From: DASUPK01 sp963797265
GTDB lineage: Bacteria; Actinomycetota; Thermoleophilia; Solirubrobacterales; 70-9
Reading direction: 5' to 3'
Assembly: GCA_963797265.1 (NCBI GenBank)
Contig: CAWCOY010000002.1
Location: forward strand, 186,001 to 250,000
DNA: 64,000 nucleotides
Notes under the pieces: generated by a model
What the model was told of the DNA's origin: nothing
Databases searched by the model: none
Seen by the model: the letters and a program-made list of their open reading frames with translations, nothing else
Program-made: the position numbers and the translations under genes
Shown: in pieces, positions 35,832 through 43,767 of the stretch
Layout: each line of letters begins with the position of its first letter
Position numbering within the stretch: position 1 is the first letter of the stretch

Positions 35832-36487
35832 GCCAGGACGGCCTTGCGGCAGAAGAAGGCCTCGGCGTGGGCGCTCGGTGAGTTGCACTCCATGCCGCGC
35901 AGGCGGAGCAGGCCCGAGAACAGGTCTTCGCGAAACCAGCGCTTCGATCGCTGCGAGGCGAAGTGATCCATCAGGTGGTCGATCTTGCGCCGTGAGAGCC
36001 GCTCGGGCAGGGGAACGAAGGTGTTCGGGACGCTCATGTCCCCGTCGTACTTCGGCACCTCGTACTCCAGGATCAGGTGGTCACGGAAGGTGTTCCAGGT
36101 CAGCTCGCAGCTGATCCGGTGGTCCTGGTGCAGGTCTCCCCGCTGGTGGGTGAAGACCACGTCGGGAGAGAAATCGGCCTTGAGCCCCTCGAAGAAGTCC
36201 TTGATCCTCTTGCCCTCGTAGGGGAAAAAGCCATCAGGGAAGTCGCAGATCACGACCTCGCTCTCAGGCACTCCCTTGAGCAGGGTATAGGCGCTTCGCC
36301 TCGCCTCCTCTGCGCGTTCGCCCTCCCCGCTCAGCACCACCCAGCGGACCCTGGAGAGGGCCCCCTCCTCGATCAGCTTCAGAATCGTCCCGGCGCAGCC
36401 GATCTCGATGTCGTCGGGGTGGGCGCCGATCGCGAGAGCGCGAGCGGGGGAGGCCTCGGGCGGGCCAAGGAGAAGCGGCAGCATCAT
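35828..36487 (-). CDS. PIG-L/LmbE-type N-acetylglucosaminyl deacetylase
   Basis: The 219-residue protein starts at ATG 36487, overlapping the rfbF stop. The zinc motif ALAIGAHPDDIEIGCAGTI (A-H-P-D-D) and a second site GDLHQDHRISCELT (H-x2-H) define the LmbE/PIG-L family, which removes N-acetyl from sugars or pseudo-sugars. In this operon it probably de-N-acetylates an amino sugar before or after other modification. All expected ligands are present. It is coupled on both sides by 4-nt overlaps. Confidence 0.9.
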   Translation of the reverse strand: MMLPLLLGPPEASPARALAIGAHPDDIEIGCAGTILKLIEEGALSRVRWVVLSGEGERAEEARRSAYTLLKGVPESEVVICDFPDGFFPYEGKRIKDFFEGLKADFSPDVVFTHQRGDLHQDHRISCELTWNTFRDHLILEYEVPKYDGDMSVPNTFVPLPERLSRRKIDHLMDHFASQRSKRWFREDLFSGLLRLRGMECNSPSAHAEAFFCRKAVLA

Positions 36488-37302
36488 CCAGAGGCCACGG
36501 ACGCCAGCTCGCGGCTCGCAGCGCGGTCGGGATCCCAGACCTGCCATGGCGCGCTGCCGTCCTCGTGCAGGGTCTCGAGCCACTGCTGGTCCTTCAGCGT
36601 GTCCATCGGCGCCCAGAATCCCTCGTGCCGCTGCGCGAACACCTGGCCGGCAGACATCAGCCTCTGCAGAGGCTCCTCGACGAGGTCCTCGCCGGGTCGC
36701 AGCTGGTCGAGGAACTCCTGGCGCAGGATGAAGTAGCCGCCGTTGATCCAGATGTCGGACCCCATCACGTCTCGCATCTCCCGGACGCGGCCGTCCTTGG
36801 CCATCGAAACCACGTGGAAGCTGTAGTTCGGGCGTACCGCGAGGAAGCTCGCCTTCGCCTGCTCGTCCCTGGCGCGCGCGATCATCGCGGGCAGGTCGGC
36901 GTCGGTCAGCGTGTCCCCGTAATTGGCGAGGAAGAGCTCGTCGTCGGTCAGCAGGTGGCGGACAGCGCGTAGCCGCTCGCCTATCGGCGCCCGCAGTCCG
37001 GTATCCACGAAGGTGATGTTCCAATCGTGGATGTCGGTCCTCAGCAAATGGACGTCCGCGCCGCCGTTGGACAGCACGAAGTCGTTCGCCATCGCCTCGT
37101 TGTAGGTGAGGAAGAACTGCTTGATCGCCTCGGCCTTGTAACCGAGGCAGAGCACGAAGTCGGTGAACCCGAAGTGAGCGTAGTACTTCATCACGTGCCA
37201 GAGGACCGGCCGGGGCCCGATCGGGACCATCGGCTTGGGCACCGCCTCGGACGCCTCACGCATCCGCAGCCCCTGGCCGCCGCAAAAGATCACCACCTTC
37301 AT
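36484..37302 (-). CDS. rfbF: Glucose-1-phosphate cytidylyltransferase-like
   Basis: The 272-residue nucleotidyltransferase has the signature VVIFCGGQGLRMRE, PKPMVPIGPRPVLWHVMKYY and the magnesium-binding LANYGDTLTD. Sequence and length fit RfbF-type enzymes that make CDP-glucose from CTP and glucose 1-phosphate. This commits sugar to the CDP-deoxysugar route. The expected partners RfbG (4,6-dehydratase) and RfbH are absent from the window, so the epimerase at 30585 or a distant gene would have to fill in. It overlaps both neighbours by 4 nt. Confidence 0.9.
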   Translation of the reverse strand: MKVVIFCGGQGLRMREASEAVPKPMVPIGPRPVLWHVMKYYAHFGFTDFVLCLGYKAEAIKQFFLTYNEAMANDFVLSNGGADVHLLRTDIHDWNITFVDTGLRAPIGERLRAVRHLLTDDELFLANYGDTLTDADLPAMIARARDEQAKASFLAVRPNYSFHVVSMAKDGRVREMRDVMGSDIWINGGYFILRQEFLDQLRPGEDLVEEPLQRLMSAGQVFAQRHEGFWAPMDTLKDQQWLETLHEDGSAPWQVWDPDRAASRELASVASG

Positions 37303-38576
37303 ATGACTCTCACCTCCGGGATCGGGACCACGAACTGCGCACCCCAGTCGCGGGCGTGCGAGAGCTGAGCAACGATCTCATCGCTCAGGTTCCAGGGAAG
37401 AATCAGGATGAAATCCGGGCGGGCCTGCTCAAGCACCTCTGGATGGTGGATCGGGATCCGAGTGCCGGGCAGGAACTGTCCCTGTTTGTACGGGTTGCGG
37501 TCGACCGTGAACTCGAGCAGGTCGGCACGGATGCCGCAGTAGTTGAGCAGCGTGTTCCCCTTGCCGGGTGCGCCATAGCCCGCGACTCGTCTGCCATCGC
37601 GCTGACAGTCGATCAGGAACTCGACCAGGTTCCACTTGGTCTCGGTGACTCGCGTTGCGAATGAGCTGTATCCCTCGAGCCGGTCAAGATCGAGCTCTCG
37701 CTCGCGCTCGGCAAGCTCGGTGACCCTGGCGCTGATGGGATGGCCGGCGCTCTCCTCCCGTTGTGCGTAGACCCTGAGGGAGCCACCGTGCGTCGGCAGT
37801 TCGTCGACGTCGAATACCTCGAGGCCGTGAGCACGGAGCACACTCTGGGCGGTGAGGAACGAGAAGTAGGAGTAGTGCTCGTGATAGATCGTGTCGAACT
37901 GATTCCCCTCGATCAGCCGTGCCAGATGGGGAAACTCGATCGTGATCACACCGTCCGGAGCCAGTACCTCCCGCATGCCTCCGGTGAAGTCGTTGAGATC
38001 GGGGACGTGGGCGAAGACGTTGTTCGCGACCAACAGGTCCGCCTGGCGTCCTTCGGCCGCAAGGCGGGAGGCGAGCTCCCGGCCAAAGAACTCGACCACC
38101 GTCTCGATGCCCCGCTCCCGTGCCGCCTGCGCGACGTTTGCCGCCGGCTCCACACCAAGCGCCGGTATGCCCCGCTCAACAAGATGTTGGAGCAGGTAGC
38201 CGTCGTTGCTAGCAAGCTCGATCACCCGGCTGTCAGGGCCCAACCCGAAGCGCTCGACCACCGACTCCACGTAGTCGCGGGCGTGGGCTACCCACGAGTC
38301 TGAATACGAGGAGAAGTAGGCGTACTCGGTGAAGATCTCCTCGGGCGCCACGAGCTCCTCGAGTTGCACTAGGAGGCACTGCTCGCAGACACGAACGTGG
38401 AGCGGGTAGAAGGGCTCCATCTCGCCAAGGCGCTCCGCGGGGACGTAGCTCTCGCAAAGCGGCGACATGCCGAGGTCGACGAACGTGTGGCGCAGGGGCG
38501 CCGAGCAGAAACGGCAGCCGGGCACGCCCGAGGGGGCCGGCCGCGTACCGATCTGATCTCGAAGCTCGACTTCCAT
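37299..38576 (-). CDS. Zinc-containing SAM-dependent sugar C-methyltransferase
   Basis: The 425-residue protein starts at ATG 38576; upstream in-frame starts only add low-quality sequence. The N-terminus has a zinc site (CRFCSAPL ... VCEQCLLVQL), followed by the SAM domain VIELASNDGYLLQHL. The C-terminal domain (GYGAPGKGNTLLNYCGI, FLPGTRIPIHHPEVL, ILPWN) is typical of the TylC3/NovU-type C-methyltransferases that methylate 4-keto sugars on a carbon. It heads the five-gene operon, and its promoter lies in the 143-bp gap shared with the initiating transferase. Confidence 0.9.
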   Translation of the reverse strand: MEVELRDQIGTRPAPSGVPGCRFCSAPLRHTFVDLGMSPLCESYVPAERLGEMEPFYPLHVRVCEQCLLVQLEELVAPEEIFTEYAYFSSYSDSWVAHARDYVESVVERFGLGPDSRVIELASNDGYLLQHLVERGIPALGVEPAANVAQAARERGIETVVEFFGRELASRLAAEGRQADLLVANNVFAHVPDLNDFTGGMREVLAPDGVITIEFPHLARLIEGNQFDTIYHEHYSYFSFLTAQSVLRAHGLEVFDVDELPTHGGSLRVYAQREESAGHPISARVTELAERERELDLDRLEGYSSFATRVTETKWNLVEFLIDCQRDGRRVAGYGAPGKGNTLLNYCGIRADLLEFTVDRNPYKQGQFLPGTRIPIHHPEVLEQARPDFILILPWNLSDEIVAQLSHARDWGAQFVVPIPEVRVI

Positions 38577-38719
38577 CAAGTGCTCTCGGATCACCAACGT
38601 GGAACGGAACGCGATTCTCCCGCGCATCCGTGCGCCCACCGGTCGGTTCCAATTACGTTGGATCTGCCGCTCGGCGCGCCCAGCAGCGTGGATCTCGGCC
38701 GTTGTTCGATTAGGCAACG

Positions 38720-40333
38720 ATGGCCAAACAGGAGCTACAGCTGGATCCCAGCATCGACGGGGCGGCCATACGCGCCCCTCTGGAGGTGCCGGACCGGGCG
38801 GCCTCCTTCCCGTCGCTTCCCGCGACCCGCAGGTTTGTGCCGCGCGATCCCACTCTGGGGGAGATCCCCGAGGGCCGGCTGCGGGGGGCGATCTACCGCC
38901 GGGACGCGATCTACCGCCGCGCCCTTGCACTCGCCGATGTCACCTCGGCGGCGATCGCCGTCCTGATCGGCGTGCCGATCCTGGGTAACGATGCCCTCAA
39001 TCCCGCAGCCCTCCTGGCACTCCCGCTGCTGCTGGTGGTCGCAAAGCTCACCGGGCTCTACGACCGCGACGAGAACCTCGTCAGAAAAACAACCCTCGAC
39101 GAGATCCCCACCCTGTTCTGGGTTGCCACCCTCTACGCACTGCTCATCTGGCTGGCAGGCGACAAGATCGTCGACGGCGCCTTCGGCCGCGATCAAGCGG
39201 TCGGGGTGTGGGCGCTGCTGTTCGCGAGCATGGTCACGATTCGCGCCCTCGCCAGGCAGGTGGCGCGAGTGCTGTCAGGCGAAGAGCGATGCCTGATCCT
39301 GGGCGACGCCGAGACGGCGCAGTGGATCAAGCGTCGATTCCGTGAAGCGCCAGGACTGAGGGCGCGGGTCGTTGGGCGAGCGCCGCTGGCGCGGGTGCCT
39401 GGCTGGAATGGCGCCTCGCGCGCCGACGGCGGCAACGGCGGCAACGGCAGCAACGGCGCCAACGGCAGCAACGGCACCAACGGCAGCAACGGCGCCAACG
39501 GCAGCCCGCGAGACGACCTGGAGCGCCTGCTCACAGCCGACCGGATCGAACGCGCGATCATCGCGCCGCGCGGAGAGATCTCCGACGACCTCTTGAACAC
39601 GACTCGGACCCTGAAATCGAGGGGGCTGAGGGTCAGTGTGCTGCCGCGGCTGCCGGAGGTCGTGGGCTCGTCCGTCGAGCTGGACGACGTGGATGGGATC
39701 ACCTTGCTCGGGATGCGCCGGTTCGGCCTCACCCGCTCCTCGGGGGCCGTCAAGCGCTCGTTCGACTGCATCGGCGCCGGCCTCACCCTGCTCCCGCTCG
39801 CCCCGCTCCTGGCGGCGATCGCTGTTGCGATCAAACTTGACTCCCGCGGTCCCGTCCTCTTCCGGCAGAGGCGCATGGGCCGGCACGGCATCCCGTTCGA
39901 GATGCTCAAGTTCCGCACCATGGTGGACGGGGCCGATGCTCAGAAGTCCGCCCTCGCAGCTCGCAACGAGGCGGATGGCGGTCTGTTCAAGATCAAGGAC
40001 GACCCGCGGATCACCCGGGTCGGCAAACTTCTGCGCAAGATCTCCCTGGACGAGTTGCCCCAGCTGTTCAACGTGCTGCGCGGCAACATGTCCCTGGTCG
40101 GCCCCCGGCCGCTGGTGCTCGACGAGGACGACCGGATCGAGGGCTGGCGACGTTCGCGGCTCGAGCTGCCGCCCGGCATCACAGGCCCGTGGCAGGTCTT
40201 CGGCTCAGCTCGAATCCCCCTCAACGAGATGGTCAAGATCGACTATCTCTACGGCGCCAACTGGTCGCTTTGGCTGGACGTGAAGATCCTGCTGCGTACG
40301 GTGCCGTTCGTATTGGGGCGCCGCGGACTGTGA
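38720..40333 (+). CDS. Initiating polyprenyl glycosylphosphotransferase
   Basis: The 537-residue protein has four predicted N-terminal membrane helices (about 75-185), a CoA-binding-like Rossmann part, and the C-terminal bacterial sugar transferase domain. The latter shows VKRSFDCIGAGLTLLPLAPL, FEMLKFRTMV, SLDELPQLFNVLRGNMSLVG and PGITGPWQVFG. It transfers a sugar phosphate to undecaprenyl phosphate, the first step of repeat-unit assembly. A Gly/Asn-rich repeat (residues about 237-262) sits in the cytosolic linker. It is transcribed away from the methyltransferase operon. Confidence 0.95.
   Translation: MAKQELQLDPSIDGAAIRAPLEVPDRAASFPSLPATRRFVPRDPTLGEIPEGRLRGAIYRRDAIYRRALALADVTSAAIAVLIGVPILGNDALNPAALLALPLLLVVAKLTGLYDRDENLVRKTTLDEIPTLFWVATLYALLIWLAGDKIVDGAFGRDQAVGVWALLFASMVTIRALARQVARVLSGEERCLILGDAETAQWIKRRFREAPGLRARVVGRAPLARVPGWNGASRADGGNGGNGSNGANGSNGTNGSNGANGSPRDDLERLLTADRIERAIIAPRGEISDDLLNTTRTLKSRGLRVSVLPRLPEVVGSSVELDDVDGITLLGMRRFGLTRSSGAVKRSFDCIGAGLTLLPLAPLLAAIAVAIKLDSRGPVLFRQRRMGRHGIPFEMLKFRTMVDGADAQKSALAARNEADGGLFKIKDDPRITRVGKLLRKISLDELPQLFNVLRGNMSLVGPRPLVLDEDDRIEGWRRSRLELPPGITGPWQVFGSARIPLNEMVKIDYLYGANWSLWLDVKILLRTVPFVLGRRGL
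39428..39505 (+). repeat. In-frame 9-bp tandem repeat (AAC GGC NNC) in sugar transferase
   Basis: Twenty-six codons consist of GGC, AAC and one varying codon (AGC, GCC, ACC or GGC), encoding N-G-(S/A/T/G) units in the loop between the Rossmann part and the catalytic part. It is a short coding minisatellite whose unit is a multiple of 3, so copy changes keep the frame. It could vary linker length between strains. Confidence 0.85.
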
Positions 40334-40469
40334 ACGAGCCAAATGGAGAAGCGCGGCCCCGAACGGCGAGGCGTGGGCGCAAGCAGGTTCCGAGCGGAAC
40401 CCCGAGGGAGCTCAAGCTGATTTGCCGATGCCAGCGCTGTCTGGCCGAGGCCCGAAAGGCAAGACGGCG

Positions 40470-41210
40470 ATGACATCGACAGCAAGGATCCCACTCGCCA
40501 GCCGCGAAAGTCCGGCCCCCCACGGCGCGTTCCTGAGGCGAATGGCCTCGGAAGACACAAGAAGCCATGGGTTGCCCGTATCGCTCTGTGCGAGCGATCC
40601 GACCTCCGGCGAACAGGTTGCCGCGGTGCTGGAGGCGGCCGGCCACACCGTCCTGGCCCGATCCGCTAGCGGCGAGGGGCTACTCGCCTCCTGCATCGGC
40701 AACGTGCCCGCATGTGTCGTGATCGCCGCGGATCGTCCCGACCGAGCGACGGTGGACATCCTGCGCCTCGTTCGCTCGAGACTCGAGGACCTCCCGGCGG
40801 TCCTGGTCTGTCGGCGTGCGGCGGTCGCCGACGTACGCCGCGCACTCGAACTGGGTGTCGATGGGATCGTTCTCCAGGAGGGCCTCGAGGAAGCACTGGG
40901 CGCGGTCGTCGAGGCCGTTTGCGCGGGGCAGGTGTCGGCGCCCAGCGAACAGCGCCGGGCGCTTCGGGCGCGAGCGTTGACCACCCGCGAGAAGCAGGTT
41001 CTGATGTTGGTGGCCGCGGGGCTGACCAATTCGCAGATCGCGGCCGAGCTGTTCCTGGCCGAGAGCACCGTCAAGAGCCATCTGTCGTCGGCCTTCGGCA
41101 AGCTCGGTGTCTCCTCTCGCAGCGAAGCGGCCGCCGTCATCCTCGATCCCGAACGAGGGAGCGGACTCGGGATCGGCAGGGTCGCACCGGCCTTCGCCGC
41201 AAGCCGGTAG
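40470..41210 (+). CDS. LuxR-type regulator with degenerate receiver
   Basis: The 246-residue protein from ATG 40470 has a receiver-like domain (SLCASDPTSGEQVAAVLEAA ... AVLVCRRAAVADVRRAL) and a clear LuxR helix-turn-helix (ALTTREKQVLMLVAAGLTNS, then AESTVKSHLSSAFGKLG). At the expected phospho-acceptor position the strand reads ACVVIAADRPD, so Ala seems to replace Asp, with an Asp one place on. No acidic pair is visible at the N-terminus. It may work without phosphorylation. It lies behind the initiating transferase and could control the EPS locus. Confidence 0.83.
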   Translation: MTSTARIPLASRESPAPHGAFLRRMASEDTRSHGLPVSLCASDPTSGEQVAAVLEAAGHTVLARSASGEGLLASCIGNVPACVVIAADRPDRATVDILRLVRSRLEDLPAVLVCRRAAVADVRRALELGVDGIVLQEGLEEALGAVVEAVCAGQVSAPSEQRRALRARALTTREKQVLMLVAAGLTNSQIAAELFLAESTVKSHLSSAFGKLGVSSRSEAAAVILDPERGSGLGIGRVAPAFAASR

Positions 41211-41462
41211 AGACCCTCCCGGCAAACCCGAGCTTGCGTCGCGGGGCCGGACCGCCAATGTCGTGCTGTCCACCGTCCGCCCTGTGTGCAAGCTTTTCTA
41301 TCGGATGAGATCGTCCCGGTCCCAGTTTCGTAGCAACTGCGCGGCACGGACGCGAAAAGCCGGTAGCGGCCAGCGTTTTTCGGATGGAGTGGCACAGCGA
41401 ATCCTGATATCACACTCGGGCGATCGTCCCAGTGCCGAAGCGATGATCGCCAGGGACTGGGT

Positions 41463-41831
41463 ATGACCGTGAGGTGGGAGATCTCGCTCACCTTGGACGC
41501 GTTCGGTTGGAGTGCGCTCGAGGACCACGCGCGCGCAGACGGGTTGGAGCTCGATCGGCTACTGGCGCTGGCCTGCACGTACTACGCGTCTGAGCTGGCC
41601 GCTGGAAGGACGGCGACACGGGCGCCTCGGTTCGGCAAGCCAGTGACAGAGCGCGAGACCCGCACGATGGTGCTCGAGCTGAATCCCGAAAGCCGGCGAC
41701 GACTCGAGCAGGAAGCCGAGCGGCAGGATCTCGGGGTCGAGCGTCTTGTGGAGTACGCCGCCATCTTCTACCTCGCCGACCTCGACGCCGGCCGAGTGGC
41801 CGCGAGGATCATCCGAGACACTGGCCGGTAG
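41463..41831 (+). CDS. Small protein with two ribbon-helix-helix-like units
   Basis: The 122-residue protein starts at ATG 41463. Its two halves resemble each other: EISLTLDAFGWSALEDHARA, DGLELDRLLALACTYYASEL, and then MVLELNPESRRRLEQEAERQ, DLGVERLVEYAAIFYLADL. Each has a beta strand followed by two helices, as in CopG/Arc DNA-binding proteins, and each ends in a D/E-L-x-A-G-R motif. A single-chain pseudo-dimer is possible. The 252 bases upstream hold no gene. The target is unknown. Confidence 0.7.
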   Translation: MTVRWEISLTLDAFGWSALEDHARADGLELDRLLALACTYYASELAAGRTATRAPRFGKPVTERETRTMVLELNPESRRRLEQEAERQDLGVERLVEYAAIFYLADLDAGRVAARIIRDTGR

Positions 41832-41863
41832 CGAAGCTCGTCGGTTACTCGAGGGCGCTGGAC

Positions 41864-42481
41864 CTACGCCGTCCGCGCGGAGGCGGTGGCGGGGGCTAGT
41901 CCGAGTTCCCGAAGCGAATCCTTCAGCGCCACGCGCCCGCGGTGGTGCAATCCCTGGATCGACGCCTCGGTCTTTCCCAGCCGCTCGGCGATCTCCGTCG
42001 GCGAGAGCCCGCCGATGTGCCGTAGAACAAGCACCTCGCGCTGCGAATTGGGCAGCACCGCGAGCGCCGCCTTGAGTCCATCCGTGTACTCGAGCGATTT
42101 CTGCTCGTCACCGTTCTCGCTGATCCACACTTCCTCGACTGGGATCTGCCGCCTCGAACGCACGTGATCGAGGGCCGCATTACGTGCGACGCGCATGATC
42201 CACGCGGCGAACGGCACCTCCCGCTCCTCATATTTCTGAATCGCCCGCATCAGCTTCGCGAAGACATCGTGGGTGATGTCCTCGGCCTCATGGCGATCGC
42301 GAACGATGCTCTGGATGAACCTGCGTACGTCATCCGCGTAGCGGGAGTACAGATACGACAGCGCGTCCCACTCACCCGCCTTGGCCGCGGCGATCGCCTT
42401 GCGCTCGAGGTTGCGACCGCGATCCTCCCCACCCTGAGGGGTACGACGAGTACTAGGACTAACCGCCCGCTCGGACACCAT
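41864..42481 (-). CDS. RNA polymerase sigma-70 family (ECF-like) factor
   Basis: The 205-residue factor has region 2 (YLYSRYADDVRRFIQSIVRD, EAEDITHDVFAKLMRA, FAAWIMRVARNAALDH) and region 4 (LPNSQREVLVLRHIGGLSPT, EIAERLGKTEASIQGLHHRG). Regions 1 and 3 are absent, as in ECF sigmas. No anti-sigma factor is encoded beside it. The first 30 residues are basic and variable. It may direct nearby EPS or stress genes, but no promoter motif was identified. Confidence 0.92.
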   Translation of the reverse strand: MVSERAVSPSTRRTPQGGEDRGRNLERKAIAAAKAGEWDALSYLYSRYADDVRRFIQSIVRDRHEAEDITHDVFAKLMRAIQKYEEREVPFAAWIMRVARNAALDHVRSRRQIPVEEVWISENGDEQKSLEYTDGLKAALAVLPNSQREVLVLRHIGGLSPTEIAERLGKTEASIQGLHHRGRVALKDSLRELGLAPATASARTA

Positions 42482-42701
42482 GGGGCCAGGTTCGTCCTTG
42501 CCGGGGCTCCTGTGAATGGCTCAGATGCGCCATATTTGCGTTCAATCGATTGAACACTCAATTTGCGGGCCTTTGCGGCCTCAGTTTTCGCAAACTGCCA
42601 GAAGTCTCGGCAGGCGGGAACCCTTTACTCGATGGGCATAAGATCACCCCCGATCGGCTCATCCGACTGCGGCGGTAAAACTGTTGAGCTCCGGGGCCGG
42701 T

Positions 42702-43001
42702 ATGGCTGCAGACGAAACCAAGCCCGATGAGACCAAATCCGATTCGCGCGAACGCGCGGTCGATCCCGCGCTCGAGCAGGAGGTAATGAGCGCCCTCCTG
42801 GAGCCCAACAAGCAAACCCTGGGCGAGATCGAGGAGCTGCTCACACGCTGCGCGGCCGAGGCACTGCGCCTGCAGGCCGACCGGCTGCGCACGGAGGGCG
42901 CAGTCCGCGCGCTCGAGGCCGAGCGGCTACGCCTGTTCGAGCTGACCGCCGAGGTGCGGGCGCTGCGCGACCGGGTCACAGAATCGAAGCGCAAGCCCTG
43001 A
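42702..43001 (+). CDS. Small charged coiled-coil protein, unknown
   Basis: From ATG 42702 it encodes 99 residues; a TTG at 42684 would add six. After an acidic, disordered start (ADETKPDETKSDSRE), residues 30-95 form one long helix with heptad-like leucines (RLQADRLRTEGAVRALEAER, LRLFELTAEVRALRD), so a coiled-coil dimer is likely. There is no known domain. It is divergent from the sigma gene and convergent with the response regulator. It could be a scaffold or an anti-sigma-like partner, but that is a guess. Confidence 0.6.
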   Translation: MAADETKPDETKSDSRERAVDPALEQEVMSALLEPNKQTLGEIEELLTRCAAEALRLQADRLRTEGAVRALEAERLRLFELTAEVRALRDRVTESKRKP

Positions 43002-43017
43002 GCGCGGCGTCGCCTGC

Positions 43018-43698
43018 TCAGGCGAGCCCGGCGCGGACGGCCCTGACGGCCGCCTGAACGCGGTTACCCGCCTCCAGCTTCTCCAGGACCGTGGAGACAT
43101 GGGTCTTGACGGTCTCGAGGCTGATCACCAGCTCGGCCGCAATCTCGTTGTTGTCCTTGCCGTCCACGATCAGGCTGAGTACCTCCCGCTCCCGCATCGT
43201 CAGCGGACCGGGTCCGCTGTCGCTTAAGAGCGGCGGTGGTCGGTGCTCCCGCAGTTGCTCGATCAGGACCGAGGCGATCCGGGGAGAGAGCGCACTCTCG
43301 CCGTCGGCGGCGGCGGCAATACCAGCCAAGATCTGATCGCCCTCGGAGTCCTTAAGCAGACAACCGCAGGCGCCCACCACGATCGCCTCCACGATGTCCA
43401 ACTCCTCGGGGGAGACGGTCATCAGCAGGACCGATGCGCCCGGGGCCGAGAGCTGCAGTCTTCTGGTCGCGTCGACGGCAGACCCTCCCGGCAGAGGGAC
43501 GGCCATCAGAATCACCTGCGGGTCGGTTTCCTCTGACAGGGCCACCGCGCCGGGAGCGTCCACTGCCTCGCCAACGACCTTGAGGCCACTTGCCTCGAGG
43601 TGCTCACGGAGGCCGCGCCGAAAGAGGCCATGATCGTCGGCGATCAGAACCCGAATACCTGCTCTTCTATCTGCTTTGCTCGATTCCAACCTGAGCAC
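43018..43698 (-). CDS. NarL-type response regulator lacking phospho-acceptor Asp
   Basis: The 226-residue protein starts at GTG 43698. The acidic pair is present (VLIADDHGLFRRGL) and the Lys is present (GCLLKDSE), but the phospho-acceptor stretch reads VILMAVPLPGG, with Ala (GCC) where Asp should be. The C-terminal LuxR helix-turn-helix is intact (LTMREREVLSLIVDGKDNNE, LETVKTHVSTVLEKL). It therefore probably acts independently of phosphorylation or by another signal. No kinase is adjacent. Confidence 0.88.
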   Translation of the reverse strand: MLRLESSKADRRAGIRVLIADDHGLFRRGLREHLEASGLKVVGEAVDAPGAVALSEETDPQVILMAVPLPGGSAVDATRRLQLSAPGASVLLMTVSPEELDIVEAIVVGACGCLLKDSEGDQILAGIAAAADGESALSPRIASVLIEQLREHRPPPLLSDSGPGPLTMREREVLSLIVDGKDNNEIAAELVISLETVKTHVSTVLEKLEAGNRVQAAVRAVRAGLA

Positions 43699-43767
43699 AC
43701 CACGTAGAGAAGCCGACGTACCTCGCGGAGGGTAATCAACCCTGGCGCTTCGTCAGACTCGTTCCCG

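Noticed and set aside
39193..39921. Reverse frame with Pro/Leu repeats (LPLAPLLPLVPLLPLAP)
   Set aside because: It arises only from the minisatellite in the sugar transferase read backwards.
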